From Gonapodya sp. JEL0774 (lineage: Eukaryota > Monoblepharomycota > Monoblepharidomycetes > Monoblepharidales > Gonapodyaceae), in the NCBI GenBank assembly GCA_027604505.1, contig JADIIX010000175.1, forward strand, positions 1 to 38,878: a DNA stretch of 38,878 nucleotides, given 5' to 3'. Positions within the stretch are counted from its first letter, which is position 1. Every line of letters starts with the position of its first letter. The notes beneath the pieces are model-generated. The model was not told the origin of the DNA, searched no databases, and saw only the letters and a program-made list of their open reading frames with translations. Shown here in pieces: positions 33,083 to 38,878 of the stretch. A program made the position numbers and the translations under genes.

Positions 33083-36000
33083 ATGTCCAGCCACCGTCAC
33101 CGGCAAAATCGAACAGTACCTCCCGCTGAACGAAGTAGTGACTCTCTCCGGACTGTCCAAGCTCCATTTGTTGATGTTCCTGAGCCTTCTGTCCCTCCTC
33201 GCGCGACTTCCGTGTCACATGTACCTAATGGCCCTCGGCGTTCAATAAGGCCGCCTCCGGTTGTGATTGAACCCGCGGTACCAGCGTTGCGATGGGACTC
33301 ACTTCGTCCTCCACCTTTGAACACCTCGCCGCATCCCCTGAGGAGGAAGATTTCAACGCGAGTTCGGGTACCAGGGAGTCCGGATGTTACCCACGAACCG
33401 GTATCTCAAATAATGATGGACATGAATGCAGCAACGAGAGCAGCAGAATACATCCACCACGTAATAAAATTCTCACCGGACAAACTCTCGCCGGGAGCCA
33501 TTGTGCCAAGTGTCGAGGAGTCGAACGAAACGCAGGCCGCATATAGCGCTCACGGTCGGGAGTTCTCCAGGGACGCCCTGCATTTGTTTGGAAGAGAGTC
33601 TCTTCCAGAAGATGTAGTCAGGATGCAGATGGGAGAAGGAACTGTGGGTGCCTCTCCAAAGGGTCGGAAACCGTCAAATAAGCAAAAGCCAATGGAATCA
33701 TCGATCCGACTACGGCCGAGTGAGCTCAATTGCCTTGTGAGCGATTCGAACCAAAATGAAAGTTGATGAAATGGGCGGCCTTGCGATCGCTTAGGTCCGA
33801 ATCGTCTCCATCGTTCCAACACGGGCCGGACTCTAAACGCTGCCGAGGCGACCCGCGGACACACAGGTCGCCGCCAAATGCTGAGACCTAGTGATACTGA
33901 GGAGGAAGTGGTCTGTATGGTGTGGCCTCTTGTTGCACAGTAGGTGGCAAAGGTCACGATCATCGTGGCAGAATTTGTCTCACCTCTTTGATCCCAGGGC
34001 AGCAACATTTTGCTGGTTTGATGCCATTCTTGTCCGGTGCGGCATGCCGGATAGAAATGTTCGCCAAGCGTGGCGTGAGAAGGTGCATACTTAATTGCAA
34101 ATTAGCGACTTGAACACTAATATCTGAACTCTTGCATCTAAGGTTACGCTCTGCCTCATTATCCTTTCCGTTTGCTTTTTCGTCGGATTTTTCACGTTCG
34201 GCTTTCAAAGACTCGTTTGCCCTCCTGACCAAAATGTTGTGAACCAGACTGTTCAAAACTGGCTCACCGACGAACTGGACTCGAGCGGGAACCCGACGGG
34301 GAGGAAATCCATTCAAATGCGGGATGACGTTGTGGTTTATGGTGAGGTGATGTGCATCCAGCGTATGCTGGCCTCGGTCAACTGGGTGCTGAAGTCATGA
34401 CTTGTTGCCAATACAGGCATTTTGCATAACTTCGAGCAAATGCAGGCACTCTTACTCAGTCAAGCGGGCATAAATCTTACATCTTCGTACAAAGGATCGG
34501 ACCTATCGAACTTGTTTCGTTATCTGGACGACCCTTGGTATGTGCCAGCAGGATATTTGTGTTAGTGAGACGGTCGCGAAAGCAACAACACATGCTTGTT
34601 CACGGCAGCTCGACATTTTACCCCAACCTCAAAGCGGCAGGCATAAACCCGTTGGATTGTACAGTCACAAATCCCCACGGTGATGGTAGCATCGGGACCG
34701 TAAACAAGTGTCTGAACGTCAACATTTTGACCTCCGTGACAAAATCCGGCGGCTTGCTATTTCAGTGGGACGATATTGCAGCTAACAACAAGGCACCGCA
34801 TACTCTCCTCGTTTATGACAACAAGGTGTAAGTTAAGAGGATGGGGAATATCGATAGGACGTGCCTCAATGTGGAAGCTCGTTGGCAGGCTCAACCTCAC
34901 TTCCTACTTCGCCACAACCGCCCTGTCCTCTTCAACAACGGCGTTTCTTCGTCAGAACTTGGGAAGGGACATGAGTCATGGCGTTGTCGCCGACCTTTCC
35001 CAAGACGGGATAGGCACCTCGATTGCTTGCCTGACTTCTCGAACTACGGTCGGATTCGTCGCTGGTAAAACATTCGGCTGTATGATCTCAGACATTGTCA
35101 TGTGGTTTGGGCTCGTTATGATTCTTGGATTGGTGTTCGTAAGTATGAGGTTTGGCGGTAGAAGAGCGAATGAGGATCATGTTTAATTGGGTCTCTGTTC
35201 CCCAACTCTAGTCCAAATTCTTGATCGCTGTAATATTTGCATGGTTTTTGAGCCCACGACTTGCGCATTACAAACCAAGAATAGTGTTGCAAACAATGGG
35301 AACCGAAGCATCGCGCGGAATAAGTCGAACGGTATCCACCCTGGCGTCATCCCGTGACAGTACTTCAGGCGACTTGCAAAGCCTCACCAGCTCTGAGCCT
35401 TCGATGAATCAGACTGACTTGGGTATTCCCTGGTCGAACAACTCGACCCTTCGGTCGAACTCGAAAATGCGACCGTTCAGTCCTAGACCGCCAAGTGCGA
35501 AAAGTTTCTCGGGCTTGGTGCTCACAAATGAAGAGCAGGCGATTGTGAGGACATTGACAGAAATCGCAGGTGCTGAGGCTACCGTGCTTGGCCCGGATGA
35601 TGGATTGTACACAATTTGCATGATTACCTGGTGCGTATTGGACTGAGTTGGTCTGGTAGGTGCCGCAGATCTCATCCGCATGAATCACCTTCGATGCAAA
35701 GCTACTCCGAAGGCGAGCAGGGTCTGCGTACCACCCTTGACTCAGTCTCCCTCACAACTTACAACGACCGAAAGAAACTTATTTTCGTCGTGGCGGACGG
35801 TTTGGTCACCGGTAGCGGCGAAACCCGATCCACGCCGGATATCGTGCTCTCCCTTATGGAGGAAGATATCTCGTTCGGCATTCCTGAACCTAAATCGTAC
35901 ATTGCCGTCGCAGACGGTGAAAAGCAGCACAACATGGCGACGGTGCACTGTGGGTACTACAGGCCTGCAGGACGGGAGGATAGGGCGACGCCGATGGTGC

Positions 36001-37982
36001 TAGTGGCGAAATGTGGCACGGAAAAGGAGAGAACTGCAAGGGAGGTGAAGAAGCCTGGGAATAGAGGCAAGAGGGATTCGCAAGTGGGTTCTTTTACTTG
36101 AAATCTCTGGCACTCCCAAACGCACAGGCTCACCACTTGAAACCTGGTACTTTCTGTTTTCCACTGCATCTAGCTCATTGTTATGAATTTTCTGTCACGT
36201 GTCTGCTTCGATGATCGGATGACCGAACTGGATTACGACCTTTTCTCCAAAATCACTCACGTCGCCGGTGTCACGCCTGATGCTTACGAGCTTATCCTCA
36301 TGGTCGATGCAGATACGAGAGTACTACCAGATGCACTGACGCACATGGTGCATGCAATGATGAACGATACGAGGATTGTAGGATTGTGTGGGGAGACAAG
36401 GATTGATAACAAGGCAGCGACTTGGGTAACCGCAATACAAGGTGAGTCGCCCATCAATTGCGTGGATTGTAAAGCAGGTTGAACGAATTTCGGCGTCGTC
36501 GGCTCTCATCCGTCCCTGCTATTAGTATTCGAATACTACATCAGCCATCACCTCTCAAAAGCTTTCGAATCCATTTTTGGCGGTGTGACATGCCTGCCTG
36601 GTTGCTTTTGCATGTACCGGATCAAAGCGCCTAGGGCAACGGGTGACTGTTCCTGGGTACCGCTGCTTGTGAACCCGGACATTGTCGATGAGTACGCGGA
36701 GAACGTGGTGGATACGTTACATAAGAAGAATTTGTTATTGTTGGGAGAAGACAGGTTTCTAACAACGTTGATATTGAGGACCTTTCCGAAGAGGAAAATG
36801 GTGTGTTTGAACAGTCGTTCTACTCTCGCTAGCCTGTTGTAGCTGTGGTTAACCAGTTGCACCTTTATCTCCCCACCGCATGATACTAACACTTGCATAT
36901 CTAAATCTCAGGTTTTTGTCCCTCAAGCTCGCTGTAAAACCGCCGTCCCGGATACATTCTCTGTCTTGCTCAGCCAAAGGCGCCGATGGATCAACAGTAC
37001 GGTGCATAACCTGATGGAATTGGTCTTAGTGAGAGATTTATGCGGAACGTTTTGTTTTTCGATGCAGTTTGGTGGGTTTCTTGGTGGATGGAGGCGAATT
37101 CGCTGTGATGGCGGCTTGAGACTGTACCCTGCCTTCTCTGAAATCGTTTATACAAATCCCATCAAGTCGTCGCTCTCGAACTCGTGGGCACGGTGTCACT
37201 ACCCGCTGCAATCTGCTTCACGCTGTATCTGGTTACATCGACCTTTGTGACCGCCAACCCCCAGATAATTCCCTTGATCATGTTGGCGGCGATCTTGGTG
37301 CGTCCGTTCTGCAGTGAAGGCTTTTGTCTCCTAGCCAATGCGATTGCCTGAATCCACAAAACACACCTTACGTGCAGGGGCTCCCCGCGGTCCTTATCGT
37401 CTTCACGTCCCGACACTATATGTACATCCTTTGGATGCTCGTTTACCTCCTCGCGCTTCCAATCTGGAACTTCGTACTACCTGTTTATGCGTACTGGCAT
37501 TTTGACGACTTTTCTTGGGGTGGTGAGTTTTGAGATTTGCCACTTTCAAAGAGGCCACACTCGGTGCATCAATCCACCTAAAATGACCATACTCCCTTTA
37601 ATCGGATCTTCAATCTCTTCGATTTCGCACGAAATCTGCTATGAAGCGACTCGTGTCGTGGTGGGGGAGACTGGAGGTGGAAACCCGGGGCATGGGGAAA
37701 AGGAGGGAACTTTTGAGGCTGGGGCAGTCAGGATGCAGAAGGTGAGTTGTTGGGTGGTGACTCTATGTTTTGCCGTAAGATAGAATTGGACGATGGGTAT
37801 GTCGGAGGGCGGATACAAACGGGCAGTGAAGGGTCGATGTGATTGTTGATGTTCCTGTGTTCGCCCCCCCACACTCCATTCCCGATACAAACTTGCGCCT
37901 CACTTCTTCGATCTCCGTACCCCAGTGGCATCAATGGGAGAAGGAGAAGAGAGCAGCCCTGGCTAGGGAAATGGGGTATTAG
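33083..37982 (+). CDS. Chitin synthase, division 2 (class IV/VII-like), 16 exons
   Basis: Exons: 33083-33719, 33795-33939, 33998-34082, 34143-34341, 34417-34537, 34609-34827, 34889-35138, 35212-35630, 35702-36083, 36174-36441, 36526-36800, 36912-37071, 37167-37297, 37378-37522, 37647-37741, 37926-37982 (3,588 nt, 1,195 aa). A plasma-membrane enzyme that polymerises UDP-GlcNAc into chitin. Seen: a disordered Pro/Arg-rich N-terminus of about 220 residues, membrane segments around [20 protein letters not shown], a cytochrome-b5-like region ([20 protein letters not shown]), [34 protein letters not shown] (donor-binding DxD), [27 protein letters not shown], the QRRRWINST signature at 1022-1030, and C-terminal membrane helices ending FDDFSWGATRVV. 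No myosin motor domain is present, which argues against classes V and VI. Confidence 0.95.
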
Positions 37983-38339
37983 TGGGGTACGTGTGAGGGA
38001 TCGTACGCAGTTGCATGTACTAACGAATTAGATACGTAGTTCAGAGCCCGCTGTGCTCTATAAAGATTGCAATTAATGGTGCTGCACTTTGCGAATGGCT
38101 TCTATCCTAGTATTTGAGAGATGTCGCGATATCCGATGGTAATTTGGGGGGCCTAGAAACGTGCGAGTATCTGGATATGCACTATTGAGCAGTCGTCAAA
38201 CGGTAACAGATGCACAAGACCCATTGGGTCACATGCGATAACGAACAAAACTGATCTCTGCTGGTCCCTGGTACAAAGGCTGTGATTCCAGCAGAAGTGC
38301 CTCGTACGCAGGCAAAACTCCTTTTTATAGAAGTAAGAT
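37983..38339. other. Intergenic region after chitin synthase
   Basis: AT-richer than the coding regions. I see no gene, RNA or repeat. A short open stretch from about 38282 may be the first exon of the edge gene. Confidence 0.4.
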
Positions 38340-38871
38340 TTACGCCAAGTACTTGCACACGTGTCTGGGCGGCTTGGAAATTTTGGAAGAGTCCAATTCC
38401 ATCAACTCCAAAACACCACTTCTGGGAGGGGAACCAGAACTCGACGAGAGCTCACGCGAGCAGGCGACCAAATTCATATTTTTGGTAGGACGTCTTAGGG
38501 ATTTTCAGATTTTTGTTTCTTCTTTTCAGCTCGGAAATCGCGTTTCACTGATGCGAAGACTTATGCGAAAATCTCCGACGACTGTGCCACAACCCATGGA
38601 GAACAAAACTCGGTTGCACGCAATTTCGCAATCTTCGGGCAACTCCGTTCATCTTGCACAAGTTCACCGGATTCCAAAACCAGTTTACCCCATTCCACCA
38701 AACTACGCATCTGGCTCAATCTCGCAAGGACATTCTTCGGATCAGGAACTTGTCCTGTGTCCATTTATTGCAACCCAACGACTGGCCAAAGCGGTCGCTG
38801 TGCCCACCCCCCGCATCTGCACTCGGCAATGCCAGCCCTCACGCTCTACGGCTCCCCCTGCTCGCATTTGA
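38340..38871 (+). CDS. Uncertain coding region at the window edge
   Basis: A plus-strand frame holds KYLHTCLGGLEILEESNS, TPLLGGEPELDESSREQATK and FIFL, then a candidate 45-nt in-frame intron (38486-38530, GTAGGA to TTTTCAG), then RVSLMRRLMRKSPTTVPQP and KPVYPIPPNYASGSISQGH, with a stop at 38871. The upstream end is unclear: an in-frame ATG is missing and an earlier exon near 38282 (AEVPRTQAKLLFIE) may be joined to it. No family is recognised. After 38530 a second frame is also open to the window end, so the reading frame is not certain. Confidence 0.3.
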
Positions 38872-38878
38872 AGAAGTA

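Noticed and set aside
38829-38878. Start of a glutathione S-transferase (MPALTLYGSPCS)
   Set aside because: Only 16 codons before the window ends, and the expected residues after YGSP do not follow clearly. It is too short to support.
1-38878. CRISPR arrays, insertion sequences, rRNA genes, viral elements
   Set aside because: I looked for regularly spaced repeats, terminal inverted repeats with transposase or integrase motifs, and rRNA-like blocks, and saw none.

Overview
The window looks like nuclear DNA of a zoosporic (chytrid-like) fungus. The genes carry many short GT-AG introns, mostly 45-125 bp. A division-2 chitin synthase, a fungal monocarboxylate-type MFS transporter and several mitochondrial genes point to a fungus. 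A CFAP97/hemingway-like protein, a family tied to cilia and flagella, points to a lineage that still makes a flagellum. I rebuilt eleven multi-exon genes by hand; each spliced total is an exact multiple of three and ends at a stop codon. The placement in chytrids is inference.

Layout, left to right. An epoxide hydrolase (142-2959, minus) has unusually long, repeat-bearing introns, one of which holds a foreign-looking coding segment. A mitochondrial ClpX (4386-7286, plus) ends tail-to-tail with an MFS monocarboxylate-transporter-like gene (7354-9594, minus). A stretch with no resolvable gene follows (9595-11948). Next comes the most unusual gene: a 1,189-residue protein joining a class-3 lipase domain to a C-terminal P-loop GTPase-like domain, with a Gly/Ala-rich hydrophobic segment between them (11949-16253, plus). 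After another gene-poor stretch and a possible small membrane protein (18257-18601, minus) come mitochondrial translation initiation factor IF-2 (19057-22655, plus), the CFAP97-like gene (22843-23917, plus), a 981-residue coiled-coil protein (23975-27214, minus), a PP2C phosphatase (27359-28765, minus), a HAD phosphatase of the phosphoglycolate/4-nitrophenyl phosphatase type (28917-30426, plus), a mitoferrin-like carrier (31306-32771, plus) and a 1,195-residue chitin synthase (33083-37982, plus). A poorly defined coding region lies at the right edge.

Working together: ClpX, mtIF-2 and the iron carrier all act in mitochondria (protein quality control, translation, iron import), but they are spread among unrelated genes and do not look like a functional cluster. 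PP2C and the HAD phosphatase start back to back 151 bp apart and may share a promoter. The CFAP97-like and coiled-coil genes end tail-to-tail 57 bp apart. Four of the roughly 85 introns I placed appear to use a GC donor, three of them with no workable GT alternative that I could find.
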